DNA of 36,676 nt from an uncultured bacterium (lineage in GTDB: Bacteria > Cyanobacteriota > Vampirovibrionia > Gastranaerophilales > Gastranaerophilaceae): the NCBI GenBank assembly GCA_900553205.1, contig USCK01000001.1, forward strand, positions 1 to 36,676, written 5' to 3'. Below, piece by piece: positions 6,680 through 15,726 of the stretch. The notes below the pieces were generated by a model, which was not told the DNA's origin, did not search any database, and was given only the letters and a program-made list of their open reading frames with translations. The first letter of the stretch is position 1; each line of letters starts with the position of its first letter. Position numbers and translations under genes: made by a program.

Positions 6680-8770
6680 TTATTCTCCAATTCCTTCGGT
6701 ATTTTCAGGTTCAGGCTCTTTCAAAATGTTTTCCCAATGTTTCATGCTTTGGATAATAGGTTCAGCTTCTGCATACGCTTTTTCAGGGCTCTTTAGTTTC
6801 TTTGCAGAAATCATGCCTGCCTTAGCTTTAACAGCTAATCCCACAAGTTCAGGCATGTTCATAACAGGTGCATCTTCTTTTATCAAATGGTTATGATATC
6901 TGTCGTTATAATTCTCACTAAGTCGAGGTTTCCAAGTATCAGAGCTGTTATCTCTAGGGTTGTAGTTTTTATCAATACCAAACATATCAGGGAAATGTAC
7001 CTGTATGTTTTGGGTTCCACGCATCAGCTCTGCATATTTAGCCTTCAATCTCATTTGTGGATTTCTACGGATATTATCGGTCAAGCGCTCACGTTCATTC
7101 TCTCTGTCAGGATCAGGACAAAGATAGCCCCCCAGATATTCCGGCAACCAAGCATTGCTCCCATTATTATTTGGGTCATTAATCCAGCTTTGTGTTAAAT
7201 ATTCAGCCGTTGGCATGTTATCATGCGACCCTATCAAGCTCCAATCAGGTTTGGGTGCAGTCGGCTCCCAAATTTCCTGACCTTTATCATCTTTTCGTAT
7301 CTCACCGTCCTCATCTCTCACAGGTGCCCAGTCAAAACAAGTGTTTTGTGTTCTACTGCCTGTTGTTGTTATAATTCCGGGGAGTTTTTCTTCGTTTTCA
7401 AATACTTGTTTGAAAACCCAAGACTGTTCGCCTAAGTTTTCCCATACTGCTTGTTTTGGATTAACTCCGTTATCTTCCATAGCCGGTAAAATAATATTAT
7501 GCAAAACTTTGCGATAGTTGCCTTTTGGGTCAACCTCGTTTATATTAGACAAGTTGCCGCCCCATAATTGACTTCTGTCTGCGATATTATAGGTTCTGCC
7601 ACCATCTGCACTGACAACCATGTGAACAGTGTCTGCGTTATATACATAAGGATCAACAAGTCCCATAACATTATCTACACGAACATTTTCAACATTTTCG
7701 GTTGCTTTTTTAACTTTGTTATAAAGCAGTTTCCCTGATTCACCCAATGTTCCGTCCTCATTAAACAGTTTGTTAGGGTCAGGTAGAGGGTTGTTCCAAA
7801 TTTGTGGTGAGTTACAAGGTCCACCGTATTCGGCGCCGATTTTCCAACCTGATTTAAACGCATCTTCATGAGCCCATTCGTCAGCATAAGAGAAGCCTAC
7901 AAGCAAATCTCCGATATATTTAATACCGTCTTTTTGCCGTTCTGCTTTGTCATCTTTTTCTTGTTTATCTACCAAGAACTGCGTAAACATATACTGATTG
8001 ATATCATCTTTTGACCGTTCTCTCAATGTTTTATATCTTTCTGTCGCTTTGGAATCATCTGTTTTCTTTAAAGAAATTAAGTGTCTGTCAGTCGGATTAT
8101 CCCATTTGTGAAAATCATCTGTACCGTGGATATCAGAAAGTACATGGAAAATAGCATAAGATTCAAGCCATTCCTTGTTTTCTTGTTTGAAATCGTTAAA
8201 CTCCTTGTTTAATTTTTCAGCTTTCGGATTGCCGTCTGCAAGTTTGGTTTTAAAATTCCTATAGGCTTTTTTAGTCAATAATCTTGAAACTTCTTTTGCC
8301 TCGTCAAAGTCTGACATTTCATAATCTTTGCCACTTGGTTGAGGAATGGAATTTACTTTATCAATATCATGTTTTGAAAGAATATTTGCATAACCATCCT
8401 CGGTCATTTTGCCAAAGTTTAGGAACAAAGGATTTTTTGCATAAATCGAAGCTCTGTATGGTGAGTTATCACCTTTGCAAAGTTCACCGTTTGGGCCAAG
8501 TTGAATACAGTTAAAACCGTTGGTTTTAGCAAGTTGGTTCATCTCTTTTGCAAAATACGGAGTTCCGATATAATGGTTTTTTCTCGCACCTTTTACATCA
8601 GGATAGCAAGAGCCATGCATAATAAGAGCTCTGTTTTGAATATCTAAATACTTGAAAGCCTTGTTCATATCAGCTTCCATGTGGGTTTTTTCTTCCTCTC
8701 TCAATTTGCGTTTAAAATTGAGAGGAGTAGTATTTTTGTGATTCTGATATTTGCTAATCCCTAATTCCAT
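6680..8770 (-). CDS. Divergent 4-alpha-glucanotransferase (GH77, amylomaltase/MalQ-like)
   Basis: GH77 enzymes transfer alpha-1,4-glucan segments between maltodextrins or glycogen ends. The match is by motif order: 'IQLGPNGELCKGDNSPYRASIYAKNP' corresponds to the conserved 'LPLGPTG..DSPYQ..S.FAGNP' block (seen as LGPNGELC, then DNSPYRAS, then AKNPLF; about residues 91-116). 'GIKYIGDLLVGFS' (282-294) corresponds to 'GI.I.GDLPI.V'. The putative nucleophile is Asp366 in RVDN, the acid/base Glu444 in WENLG, and the third carboxylate Asp517 in GSHDN. The protein is 696 residues with unusual insertions and a long C-terminal tail, so it is a distant member. It stands alone, with no glycogen genes nearby. 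No Shine-Dalgarno precedes the ATG; a TATATAAG stretch lies directly upstream. Confidence 0.78.
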   Translation of the reverse strand: MELGISKYQNHKNTTPLNFKRKLREEEKTHMEADMNKAFKYLDIQNRALIMHGSCYPDVKGARKNHYIGTPYFAKEMNQLAKTNGFNCIQLGPNGELCKGDNSPYRASIYAKNPLFLNFGKMTEDGYANILSKHDIDKVNSIPQPSGKDYEMSDFDEAKEVSRLLTKKAYRNFKTKLADGNPKAEKLNKEFNDFKQENKEWLESYAIFHVLSDIHGTDDFHKWDNPTDRHLISLKKTDDSKATERYKTLRERSKDDINQYMFTQFLVDKQEKDDKAERQKDGIKYIGDLLVGFSYADEWAHEDAFKSGWKIGAEYGGPCNSPQIWNNPLPDPNKLFNEDGTLGESGKLLYNKVKKATENVENVRVDNVMGLVDPYVYNADTVHMVVSADGGRTYNIADRSQLWGGNLSNINEVDPKGNYRKVLHNIILPAMEDNGVNPKQAVWENLGEQSWVFKQVFENEEKLPGIITTTGSRTQNTCFDWAPVRDEDGEIRKDDKGQEIWEPTAPKPDWSLIGSHDNMPTAEYLTQSWINDPNNNGSNAWLPEYLGGYLCPDPDRENERERLTDNIRRNPQMRLKAKYAELMRGTQNIQVHFPDMFGIDKNYNPRDNSSDTWKPRLSENYNDRYHNHLIKEDAPVMNMPELVGLAVKAKAGMISAKKLKSPEKAYAEAEPIIQSMKHWENILKEPEPENTEGIGE

Positions 8771-8877
8771 ACTTATATAATGTAAGAATACGGATTTTTT
8801 TGCCAGTTTATGAAGAATTGTTTACAGTTTATTGCGAGATGCAGCTGTTTTGAGTTTTTAATAAATGTGACATACAC

Positions 8878-8933
8878 TTGATTTCTTAGTATGTTTCGGT
8901 TTTAATACAATTACTGAGAAAAATTTTCTCTAG
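8878..8933 (+). promoter_or_regulatory. Possible ispH-rpsA promoter and small palindrome
   Basis: TTGATT at 8878-8883 and TTTAAT at 8901-8906 are 17 bases apart, a workable sigma-70 arrangement. Downstream, in the presumed leader, is a perfect GAGAAAA-A-TTTTCTC palindrome (about 8915-8930). This is the only good candidate in the 188-base divergent gap between the glucanotransferase and ispH. Confidence 0.35.
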
Positions 8934-8958
8934 TCTTTTAGAAAGCAGATTCAAATTT

Positions 8959-9831
8959 TTGAACAACCGAAATATAAAATTAGCTAAATTTGCAGGGTTT
9001 TGTTACGGAGTAAAACGTGCAGTTGAAACTGTTAAGAAATTAAAAGCAGATAACCCTGATAAAAATATTTGCATACTTGGTGAGTTAATCCATAACACGC
9101 AAGTTATTGAAGAGCTTGATAAAATGGGGATTAAAACTCTTGATGAGCTTCCTGAACATGGTGACGGGATTTGTGTTATCAGAAGTCATGGTGCTTCACC
9201 TAAAGTGTTTGAAGATATTAAAAAAGCAGGATTTGAAATCGTTGATTTAACTTGTTTAGATGTTAAAAAAGTTCAGCAAAAAGCTATAGAACTTGCTAAA
9301 GATGGATATTTTCTTGTAATTGTCGGTAAATCTGAACACCCGGAAGTTGTTGCAATCAAAGCGAATGCTGAGTTATGGAGTCAAAATGTTGTAGTTGCAA
9401 GTCAGCCTGAACAGTTAGAAGAATACAAAGATCAGATTAAAAAACACAAAAAAATCGGTGTGGTTGTTCAAACAACTCAAAGGGTAGATAACTTGAGAGC
9501 GATAGTCGATTATCTAACCCCTATATCAAAAGAATTGCATATTGCAAATACTATTTGTTCAAGTACATCAATGCGTCAAAAAGAGGCAAAATCTCTTGCA
9601 GAAGAAAGTGATTTGATGATAGTAGTTGGTTCTAAAAAAAGTGCCAATACAACACACCTTGCAGAGATTTTAAAAGATAATTGTAAAACAATTCACATCG
9701 AAAATGATAGTGAATTAGAAAATTATAAGGATTTGATAGACAATGCCAAAGATATAGCTATTACGGCAGGTGCATCAACTCCTCAATCTGTAATTGAAAA
9801 AGTTGTAAATGAAATAAAAGGAGGAATATAA
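8959..9831 (+). CDS. ispH: 4-hydroxy-3-methylbut-2-enyl diphosphate reductase
   Basis: IspH is the last enzyme of the MEP isoprenoid pathway, an iron-sulfur reductase forming IPP and DMAPP. The three cluster cysteines are visible: Cys15 in 'GFCYGVKRAV', Cys99 in 'LTCLDVKKV' and Cys200 in 'NTICSST'. The substrate motifs 'LGELIHN', 'RSHG', 'EHPEV' and 'TTQ' are also present. At 290 residues it is full length. The second cysteine context is TCLDV instead of the common TCPxV, a small departure. The start is taken as TTG, since no ATG precedes the conserved N-terminus; AGAAAG lies about ten bases upstream. It is separated from rpsA by one base, a linkage also known in Clostridia. Confidence 0.96.
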   Translation: MNNRNIKLAKFAGFCYGVKRAVETVKKLKADNPDKNICILGELIHNTQVIEELDKMGIKTLDELPEHGDGICVIRSHGASPKVFEDIKKAGFEIVDLTCLDVKKVQQKAIELAKDGYFLVIVGKSEHPEVVAIKANAELWSQNVVVASQPEQLEEYKDQIKKHKKIGVVVQTTQRVDNLRAIVDYLTPISKELHIANTICSSTSMRQKEAKSLAEESDLMIVVGSKKSANTTHLAEILKDNCKTIHIENDSELENYKDLIDNAKDIAITAGASTPQSVIEKVVNEIKGGI

Positions 9832-9832
9832 T

Positions 9833-10894
9833 ATGACAGCAACATTAGAAAAGTCTATGGACGAATTTGAAACATTGCTAGAAGAATCTTTTTCTAAATC
9901 TTATGCAGTAGCTGATATCGTAGAAGGTACTGTTATGAAAAAAGAATCTGATGGCTATTTAGTAAGCGTGAAAGGTGCTAAAATGGAAGCTTTCTTATCA
10001 AACAAAGAATTGTCTTCTGATGAACCTGAACTAGAAATCGGAGATGTAAAAGAATTTTACGTTCTTAAAGAAGAAAACGATGAAGATTCAATGTTATTAT
10101 CATTGAAAAGAATCGCATTTGCTCAAGCTTGGGCTCAACTTAACGATGCAAAAATTCAAGGTGATACAATCCTTGCAAAAGTTGTTTCTACAGTTAAGGG
10201 TGGTGTTCTTGTTGATGTTGCAGATTTGAAAGGCTTTATCCCTTCATCTCAATTAAGAACCGGTACTCCATTTGAAGGTTTAATCGACCAAAAAATCGAA
10301 GTTAAAGTTCTTGAAGCAGATCCTAAGAAAAACAAACTTATTCTTTCTCAACGTCAAGCAGTTGCAGAACAAAGAGATCAAGTTGTTGATAATGTATTAG
10401 CTTCTTTAGAAGAAGATTCAGTAGTTAAAGGTACTGTTGTAAGAATTACAGACTTTGGTGCTTTCGTTGATATCAACGGTATTGATGGTTTGTTACCAAT
10501 TTCTGAAATTTCTTGGCAAAGAATTAAACACCCTTCAGATGTTATCACTTTAGGTGACGAAATCGAAGTTAAAATTATCAAAATTGATACAGAATTAAAG
10601 AGAATTTCTTTAAGCTTAAAGAGAATGGGCGAAAATCCTTGGCAACAAATTGAAGGTCAATTTGAAGAAGGTCAAGTTGTTAAAGGTACTGTAAATAAAA
10701 TCACTACTTTCGGTGCTTTCATCAACATCTTCCCAGGAGTTGAAGCTTTATTACCAGTTTCTGAAATGAGCAATGAAAATGTTAATCCATTCAACATGTT
10801 CAAAGTAGGTGATGAAATCGAAGTTCTTATTAAGAGATTCACTCCAAAAGAACACAGAATCGCTTTGAGCGTAAAAGATATTCCTAACGCATAG
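9833..10894 (+). CDS. rpsA: 30S ribosomal protein S1 (four S1 domains)
   Basis: The 353-residue protein holds four S1/OB-fold RNA-binding repeats, at roughly residues 27-95, 105-173, 194-267 and 281-350. The third and fourth have the best consensus ('GTVVRITDFGAFVDI', 'GTVNKITTFGAFINI'). S1 helps the 30S subunit load mRNA, especially with weak or absent Shine-Dalgarno sites, which is notable because several genes here seem to lack one. Four domains is fewer than the six of Escherichia coli and similar to Firmicute/cyanobacterial-type proteins. The ribosome binding site AGGAGG overlaps the end of ispH, so the two are co-translated. Confidence 0.96.
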   Translation: MTATLEKSMDEFETLLEESFSKSYAVADIVEGTVMKKESDGYLVSVKGAKMEAFLSNKELSSDEPELEIGDVKEFYVLKEENDEDSMLLSLKRIAFAQAWAQLNDAKIQGDTILAKVVSTVKGGVLVDVADLKGFIPSSQLRTGTPFEGLIDQKIEVKVLEADPKKNKLILSQRQAVAEQRDQVVDNVLASLEEDSVVKGTVVRITDFGAFVDINGIDGLLPISEISWQRIKHPSDVITLGDEIEVKIIKIDTELKRISLSLKRMGENPWQQIEGQFEEGQVVKGTVNKITTFGAFINIFPGVEALLPVSEMSNENVNPFNMFKVGDEIEVLIKRFTPKEHRIALSVKDIPNA

Positions 10895-10917
10895 TCAATA
10901 AGGAATTTTCAATAATT

Positions 10918-10953
10918 AAAGAGGGATTTTTGATTTTCAAAAATCCCTCTTTT
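10918..10953 (+). terminator. Terminator after ispH-rpsA
   Basis: A perfect 16-bp inverted repeat (10918-10933 with 10937-10952, three-base loop) starts AAAGAGGG and ends CCCTCTTTT. It lies 24 bases after the rpsA stop. Confidence 0.9.
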
Positions 10954-11024
10954 ACATTTATTCTATTTTGATGTAGTATAAGGTTAAGTTAACGGGAAGT
11001 AAATTATTAAGGAGAGATTTGAAT

Positions 11025-12395
11025 ATGGAACGTCAAAGACCTAAAGAACAAGATAAAATTCAACGTAGAAGTAATTTTGATGCAGTTGAAGAAAACTTTA
11101 CCAAAGAACAAGCTCTTGCTGAAGCTTCAAGATGTCTAAATTGTAAAAATCCAAGATGTGTAAAGGGTTGTCCTGTAAATATTCAAATTCCTCAATTTAT
11201 ACATGAATTAAAAGAAGGTAATCTTGATAAAGCCGGTGAAGTTATTCGTCAAACAAGTATGTTACCTTCAGTTTGTGGTCGTGTTTGTCCTCAAGAAAGA
11301 CAATGCGAAGGTCAATGTGTTTTGGGTATCAAGGGTGATGCTGTTGCTATCGGTGCTTTAGAAAGATATGTTGGTGACAACACAAGACCTGCAAAAGCAG
11401 AAATTAAACCTTCAGGCAAAAAAGTTGCCGTTATTGGTTCAGGTTGTGCAGGTATTACTGCTGCAGCTGATTTAAGAAAAGCAGGTCATGAAGTTGTTGT
11501 ATTTGAAGCACTTCACCAATTCGGTGGTGTGTTAAGATATGGTATTCCACCATTCAGACTTCCTCGTGTAGTATTGGATAGAGAAATTACATCACTAAAA
11601 GAAATGGGTGTTGAGTTTCACAAAAATGTTATTGTTGGTAAGTCAATCACTATTAAACAACTTGAAGAAGACGGTTTTGATGCAATATTCATTTGCTCAG
11701 GTGCCGGACTACCAAAAATGATGAATATTAAAGGTGAAAACTTGAACGGTGTATTCTCTGCAAACGAATTCTTAACTCGTGTAAACCTTATGCACGCAAA
11801 CGATGAACAAGCACCTACACCTCTAAGAGTTGGTAAAAAAGTTGCCGTAATAGGTGGTGGTAATGTTGCGATGGATGCAGCAAGAACTGCTGTTCGTGTC
11901 GGATTTGAAGAAGTTTATATCGTATATAGACGTACTGAAAAAGAACTTCCTGCTCGTCTTGAAGAAATCAGACACGCAAAAGAAGAAGGCGTTGTATTCA
12001 AATTCCTTCATGCACCTTCTGAAATCATAAATAACGAAGGTTATGTTGGTGGTATGAAGTTTGAAATAATGGAACTTGGAGAACCTGATGAATCCGGCAG
12101 ATGCAAACCTATCGGTACAGGCAAGTTTGAAACATTTGATGTTGATACAGTAATCGTTGCTCTTGGTACAGGCCCTAACCCTATTATTCAAAAGACATCT
12201 GCTGCTGATGGTATAGATTTTGAAACAGATAGACGTGGATATTTCACAGTTGATGAAGAAACAAGACAAACTTCAATCCCTACAATATATGCTGGTGGTG
12301 ATGTTGCTCCTGTTGGAACTTCAAACGCAATCAATGCTATGGGTGCAGGTAAAAAGGCGGCTAAAGCAATTAATGAATATTTGGCAACAAAATAA
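11025..12395 (+). CDS. gltD: Glutamate synthase small-subunit-type NAD(P)H:acceptor oxidoreductase (GltD/NfnB-like)
   Basis: The 456-residue flavoprotein has the N-terminal double [4Fe-4S] Cys motifs ('ASRCLNCKNPRCVKGCPV' and 'CGRVCPQERQCEGQC'). An FAD-binding loop 'VAVIGSGCAGITAAADLRKAG' (VAVIGSGCAG at about residue 133) and an NAD(P)-binding loop 'VAVIGGGNVAMDAARTAVRVG' (GGGNVAMDAAR) follow. The family passes electrons from NADPH to GltB, or acts alone or with NfnA in ferredoxin-linked transhydrogenation. Neither gltB nor nfnA is adjacent, so the partner is open. The ATG at 11025 is chosen because AAGGAGAG ends eight bases before it; a TTG at 11019 is too close. Its end overlaps the next gene by 23 bases. 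Confidence 0.9.
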   Translation: MERQRPKEQDKIQRRSNFDAVEENFTKEQALAEASRCLNCKNPRCVKGCPVNIQIPQFIHELKEGNLDKAGEVIRQTSMLPSVCGRVCPQERQCEGQCVLGIKGDAVAIGALERYVGDNTRPAKAEIKPSGKKVAVIGSGCAGITAAADLRKAGHEVVVFEALHQFGGVLRYGIPPFRLPRVVLDREITSLKEMGVEFHKNVIVGKSITIKQLEEDGFDAIFICSGAGLPKMMNIKGENLNGVFSANEFLTRVNLMHANDEQAPTPLRVGKKVAVIGGGNVAMDAARTAVRVGFEEVYIVYRRTEKELPARLEEIRHAKEEGVVFKFLHAPSEIINNEGYVGGMKFEIMELGEPDESGRCKPIGTGKFETFDVDTVIVALGTGPNPIIQKTSAADGIDFETDRRGYFTVDEETRQTSIPTIYAGGDVAPVGTSNAINAMGAGKKAAKAINEYLATK

Positions 12396-13344
12396 TTTCA
12401 AAAAATTAATAATAATAGCAATAATACAGGCAATAACTTTTATGCCTGTATTTGCTATTGATTTGGATTATACGGTTGATGATGCTATTCGGAAAAATTA
12501 TAAAGTTGAACAAGGACCAAATACAAATCCTGTAGTTACTCCTGTTCCAAAAACTGTTACACCAACATCAGTTCAACAACCTAAAAAGTCATCGTCTGAA
12601 TCAATGCCTAAATTACCTGCATTGCCTAAAACAATGACTCAGGCAAAACCTACACAAGCAAAAACTGTTCAAACAGTAAATAAAACAACAGTTAAACAAC
12701 CTATACAAAACATATCTCGTTCTGCGATTGCAAGAACAACTCAACAAACTTATACTTGTATTCCTTTGAGAAAAGGTACAGAGATAGAGATTTCTAATAT
12801 TAATGCTATATCTGACAAGCAAAAAGTCGGAACTAATATTGTTTTTGTTTCGGATAAACCTGTCAAAACTCCATATTATACAATTCCTCAGGGTACAAAG
12901 TTTGTCGGTAAAATTGTAGAATCTCATAACCCACAGATTATAGGCAATGGTGGGCTTGTATCAATAGAGGTTGTAACAATTATCCTTGCGAATCAGTATC
13001 AACACATTGATACCAGAATTACAAAGATAAATGATAAAAGAATATTTTTTGAAGATATAAAAGGCAAACATTCTTATTGGCGCAACACCATTAATAAAGG
13101 TAAATGGGGAAGAAATACATATAAGAAGATGAAGAAGCTTTCTTCTAACCTTGCTAAAGATAAAACAACAGTTATACTTTCACCGTTCACATTTGTATAT
13201 GGTGTCGCTTTAGGTGGTATAAGTACGGTATCATCACCAGTTGTATCAATATTCTGCAAGGGTGGTTCAGTAAATCTTCCTGTTGGTACAAAATTTGTTA
13301 TCAAATTTGAAAAAGATGCAAAGGTGAGAGTAAGTAACAGTTAA
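12373..13344 (+). CDS. Exported protein with Pro/Thr/Lys-rich linker, unknown function
   Basis: From the ATG at 12373 the product is 323 residues: a signal peptide ('FKKLIIIAIIQAITFMPVFA', cleavage likely after VFA), a low-complexity Pro/Thr/Gln/Lys linker (about residues 45-115), and a folded C-terminal domain rich in beta strands ('YYTIPQGTKFVGKIVES', 'GGLVSIEVVTIILANQ', 'LPVGTKFVIKFEKDAKV'). The 'IP.GT.F.G.I' pattern recalls SH3-like or TrbI/pilus-accessory beta domains, but I do not recognise the family. The linker suggests a periplasmic protein spanning peptidoglycan. The start lies inside gltD (23-base overlap) with only a weak GGCGG upstream, so translation is probably coupled. A reading extended upstream within gltD has no start support. 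Confidence 0.75.
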   Translation: MNIWQQNNFKKLIIIAIIQAITFMPVFAIDLDYTVDDAIRKNYKVEQGPNTNPVVTPVPKTVTPTSVQQPKKSSSESMPKLPALPKTMTQAKPTQAKTVQTVNKTTVKQPIQNISRSAIARTTQQTYTCIPLRKGTEIEISNINAISDKQKVGTNIVFVSDKPVKTPYYTIPQGTKFVGKIVESHNPQIIGNGGLVSIEVVTIILANQYQHIDTRITKINDKRIFFEDIKGKHSYWRNTINKGKWGRNTYKKMKKLSSNLAKDKTTVILSPFTFVYGVALGGISTVSSPVVSIFCKGGSVNLPVGTKFVIKFEKDAKVRVSNS

Positions 13345-13360
13345 ACCCCCTTTTCATCTG

Positions 13361-13831
13361 TTATTTATGATATGTTTCGTTATTAGAAATTTTAAATGCT
13401 CGATATATTTGTTCAAGCAAAATAAGTCTTGTAAACTGATGAATAAATGTCATTTTTGATAGACTTAGTTTTAGGTTTGACATATTGCGAACTTTTTGTG
13501 ACAACCCACAAGATGAGCCAATTATAAAAACGATTTCTGAAACACCTGAGTTTGTTATTTGTTCAAGTTTTTTTGAAAAATCAACGGAATCAAATTGTTT
13601 TCCTTCGATTTCTAAGGTGATTATAAAACTTGAAGGCTTTATATGCGAGATGATTTTTTCGGCTTCGGCATCAAGTACTTTGTCTATCAGGTTTTCATCT
13701 TTTATCTCGATAGGTGTAAGTTCTATTATTTCTAACGGTGTGTAAGGGCGTAACCTCTTGAGGTATTCGTCTATACCGGCTTTTAGATATTTCTCTTTGA
13801 TTTTACCTAATGCGATAATTTTTATTTTCAT
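13361..13831 (-). CDS. rlmH: 23S rRNA pseudouridine-1915 N3-methyltransferase
   Basis: RlmH is a small SPOUT methyltransferase that methylates Psi1915 in helix 69 of 23S rRNA on assembled ribosomes. The 156-residue protein has the family start 'MKIKIIALGKIKEKYLKAGI' and the characteristic C-terminal 'LLEQIYRAFKISNNETYHK' that completes the SAM pocket and active site. The glycine-rich SAM loop is normally 'GGxxGL'; here it reads 'IGSSCGLS', a replacement of the second Gly by Ser and the fourth position by Cys. The C-terminal active-site tail is intact, so function is still likely. It converges on the exported-protein gene at 12373 with only 16 bases between stops. Confidence 0.95.
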   Translation of the reverse strand: MKIKIIALGKIKEKYLKAGIDEYLKRLRPYTPLEIIELTPIEIKDENLIDKVLDAEAEKIISHIKPSSFIITLEIEGKQFDSVDFSKKLEQITNSGVSEIVFIIGSSCGLSQKVRNMSNLKLSLSKMTFIHQFTRLILLEQIYRAFKISNNETYHK

Positions 13832-13916
13832 ATTCTAATAATACCACCTAATTACTCAACAAGGGAATGAAATAATCAATTAAGAAGTTTATTTTTTATA
13901 TCGGGGGATTTTATAG

Positions 13917-14474
13917 ATGAAAAAACTTCTTTCAATTTTCGCAATTCTAATGCTGACTGCTCCTGTTTCATTCGGTGCAGGAGATTTTTTCAGATTTGAT
14001 AATCCGATGATGGGAAATAATCGTTGGTATAGGAATAGTATGGATAGAGAAATCAATTCTACTATTAATGAGATGAATAGGCAAAATTGGTCAAATCCTT
14101 ATGATATGTATAACAACCCTGTTTCTAAGATTTTCAGAAAGAATAATTATTCAAAAAATTCCGTAAAAGATTCTGATATAGAATATCTTTTATCCAAAAT
14201 GGAAAGAAACAGTTTCGGGCAAACATATAATACTTTGGGGATAGAAAATCGTCTTGACAGGCTTGAGGCTCAGATGTTCGGTGCTATTCAGTCAGGGGAT
14301 TACAAGAGCCGTTTGAACCGACTCAGACACGCTTATTCTGCAGAAGCAACAAGAGATTATAAAGCAAAAGGGAAAAAGGTAAATCGTTTTAAGGAGTTTT
14401 TCTCTACCGGGTATCCGACAAGTTTGCCTGCTGATGAAGATTATTATTCGTCGCTTAGAAATGGGGTTTATTAA
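13917..14474 (+). CDS. Exported protein with an 'RLDRLE..FG' module
   Basis: The 185-residue product has a signal peptide ('KKLLSIFAILMLTAPVSFGA', cleavage after SFG or FGA) and is periplasmic or envelope-associated. In the middle is 'MERNSFGQTYNTLGIENR' followed by LDRLEAQMFG. This short module of the form 'E...FG..Y....L..RLDRLE...FG' recurs in exported proteins of Cyanobacteria and their non-photosynthetic relatives; its function is not known to me. The N-terminal half is rich in Asn, Arg, Tyr and Met. The start has a GGGGGA ribosome binding site at about 13903-13908. It faces trpB and shares a hairpin with it. Confidence 0.8.
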   Translation: MKKLLSIFAILMLTAPVSFGAGDFFRFDNPMMGNNRWYRNSMDREINSTINEMNRQNWSNPYDMYNNPVSKIFRKNNYSKNSVKDSDIEYLLSKMERNSFGQTYNTLGIENRLDRLEAQMFGAIQSGDYKSRLNRLRHAYSAEATRDYKAKGKKVNRFKEFFSTGYPTSLPADEDYYSSLRNGVY

Positions 14475-14480
14475 TAAAAA

Positions 14481-14502
14481 GAGGAGAAATTTCTTTCTCC
14501 TC
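14481..14502. terminator. Hairpin terminator between converging genes
   Basis: GAGGAGAAA at 14481-14489 pairs with TTTCTCCTC at 14494-14502 across a four-base loop. It sits between the exported-protein stop and the trpB stop, with A-rich sequence before and AATTAAT after, so its T tract is weak in both directions. Confidence 0.7.
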
Positions 14503-14529
14503 AATTAATAATGTGTTGTGTTCTATTAT

Positions 14530-15726
14530 CTATAAAGAGTAATTTTCTAATACAAATTCTATGTCCTTATCTCCACGACCGGAAAGGTTTACAAGAATTT
14601 TGTCATTAGGATTTTGTTGTGCAAGTTTGAGCGCATAAGCCACTGCGTGAGAACTTTCCAGAGCAGGGATAATACCTTCTAATCTTGAAAGCTCATAGAA
14701 TGCAGAAATTGCTTCTTTATCATTAATAGTTACATAGCTTACACGCCCTGTATCGTGCAGATAACAATGCTTTGGACCAACTCCGGGGTAATCTAAGCCA
14801 CTTGCAACAGAATATGCGTTTGCAGGATTACCTTCGCTATCTTGTAATAACAGGCATTTGAACCCATGTATGATACCTTCTTTGCCATAAGTTATACTTG
14901 CTGCATTTTCTCCGACTTTTTCACCTTTTCCCATTGGTTCTACACCATAGATTTTTACATTTTTCTCGTTTAAAAATCCGTTAAAAATACCGATAGCGTT
15001 TGAGCCTCCACCAACACAAGCAACAACATGGTCAGGCATATCTCCTGTCATCTCTAGGATTTGTCTGTGTGCTTCTTTGCCGACTACGGTTTGGAAATGT
15101 TCAACAATCATTGGGAATGGATGTGGGCCAACAACAGAACCTATTGTGTATAATGCTGTTTCGTATTCTTTTGAGTATGCAATAAATGCTTCATCTACAG
15201 CTTCTTTTAGGGTCATTGTTCCACTTTTTACAGATACAACATTTGCCCCTAATATTTTCATTCTCTCAACATTAGGTTTTGCTTTTTGGATATCTGTTTC
15301 GCCCATATAGATATCACATTCAAGCCCCAACAAGGCTGCTGCTGTTGCAGTAGCTACACCATGTTGCCCTGCACCTGTTTCTGCAATAATTTTTGTTTTT
15401 CCCATTCTTTTTGCAAGCAGGGCTTCACCAAGGCAGTGATTAATTTTGTGTGCGCCTGTATGATTCAGGTCTTCTCGTTTTAGATAAATCTCTGCACCGT
15501 ATTTTTCTGATAGGTTTTTTGCGAAATATACAGGGCTTGGGCGTCCAACATAATATTTTAATAAATCGTTTAGTTCTTGGTTGAAGATAACATCATCTTT
15601 AAGCTTCATAAAACATTCTGTTATTTTTTTAAATTCGGCTTTTAGTCCTTCAGGCAAATATTGTCCACCGTAATTGCCGAAAAATCCTTCTTGAGTAGGT
15701 AAAATGTTGTTAATTGTTGTTTCCAT
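14530..15726 (-). CDS. trpB: Tryptophan synthase beta chain
   Basis: TrpB condenses indole and serine to tryptophan with PLP. The 398-residue protein begins with the typical 'GFFGNYGGQYLPEGL', carries the Schiff-base lysine Lys94 in 'HTGAHKINHCLGEAL', the 'ETGAGQHG' substrate loop and the phosphate-binding 'VGGGSNAIG'. It overlaps the trpR gene by 17 bases and is therefore its co-transcribed partner. trpA and the rest of the pathway are not in the window, so this could serve a separate trp unit or indole salvage. The 17-base overlap and upstream operator predict repression by Trp-bound TrpR. Confidence 0.97.
   Translation of the reverse strand: METTINNILPTQEGFFGNYGGQYLPEGLKAEFKKITECFMKLKDDVIFNQELNDLLKYYVGRPSPVYFAKNLSEKYGAEIYLKREDLNHTGAHKINHCLGEALLAKRMGKTKIIAETGAGQHGVATATAAALLGLECDIYMGETDIQKAKPNVERMKILGANVVSVKSGTMTLKEAVDEAFIAYSKEYETALYTIGSVVGPHPFPMIVEHFQTVVGKEAHRQILEMTGDMPDHVVACVGGGSNAIGIFNGFLNEKNVKIYGVEPMGKGEKVGENAASITYGKEGIIHGFKCLLLQDSEGNPANAYSVASGLDYPGVGPKHCYLHDTGRVSYVTINDKEAISAFYELSRLEGIIPALESSHAVAYALKLAQQNPNDKILVNLSGRGDKDIEFVLENYSL

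Noticed and set aside
11823..12269. Long minus-strand reading within the gltD homologue
   Set aside because: Codon-complement shadow with Cys/Phe/Ser-rich product and no start signals; the plus-strand protein is clearly conserved.
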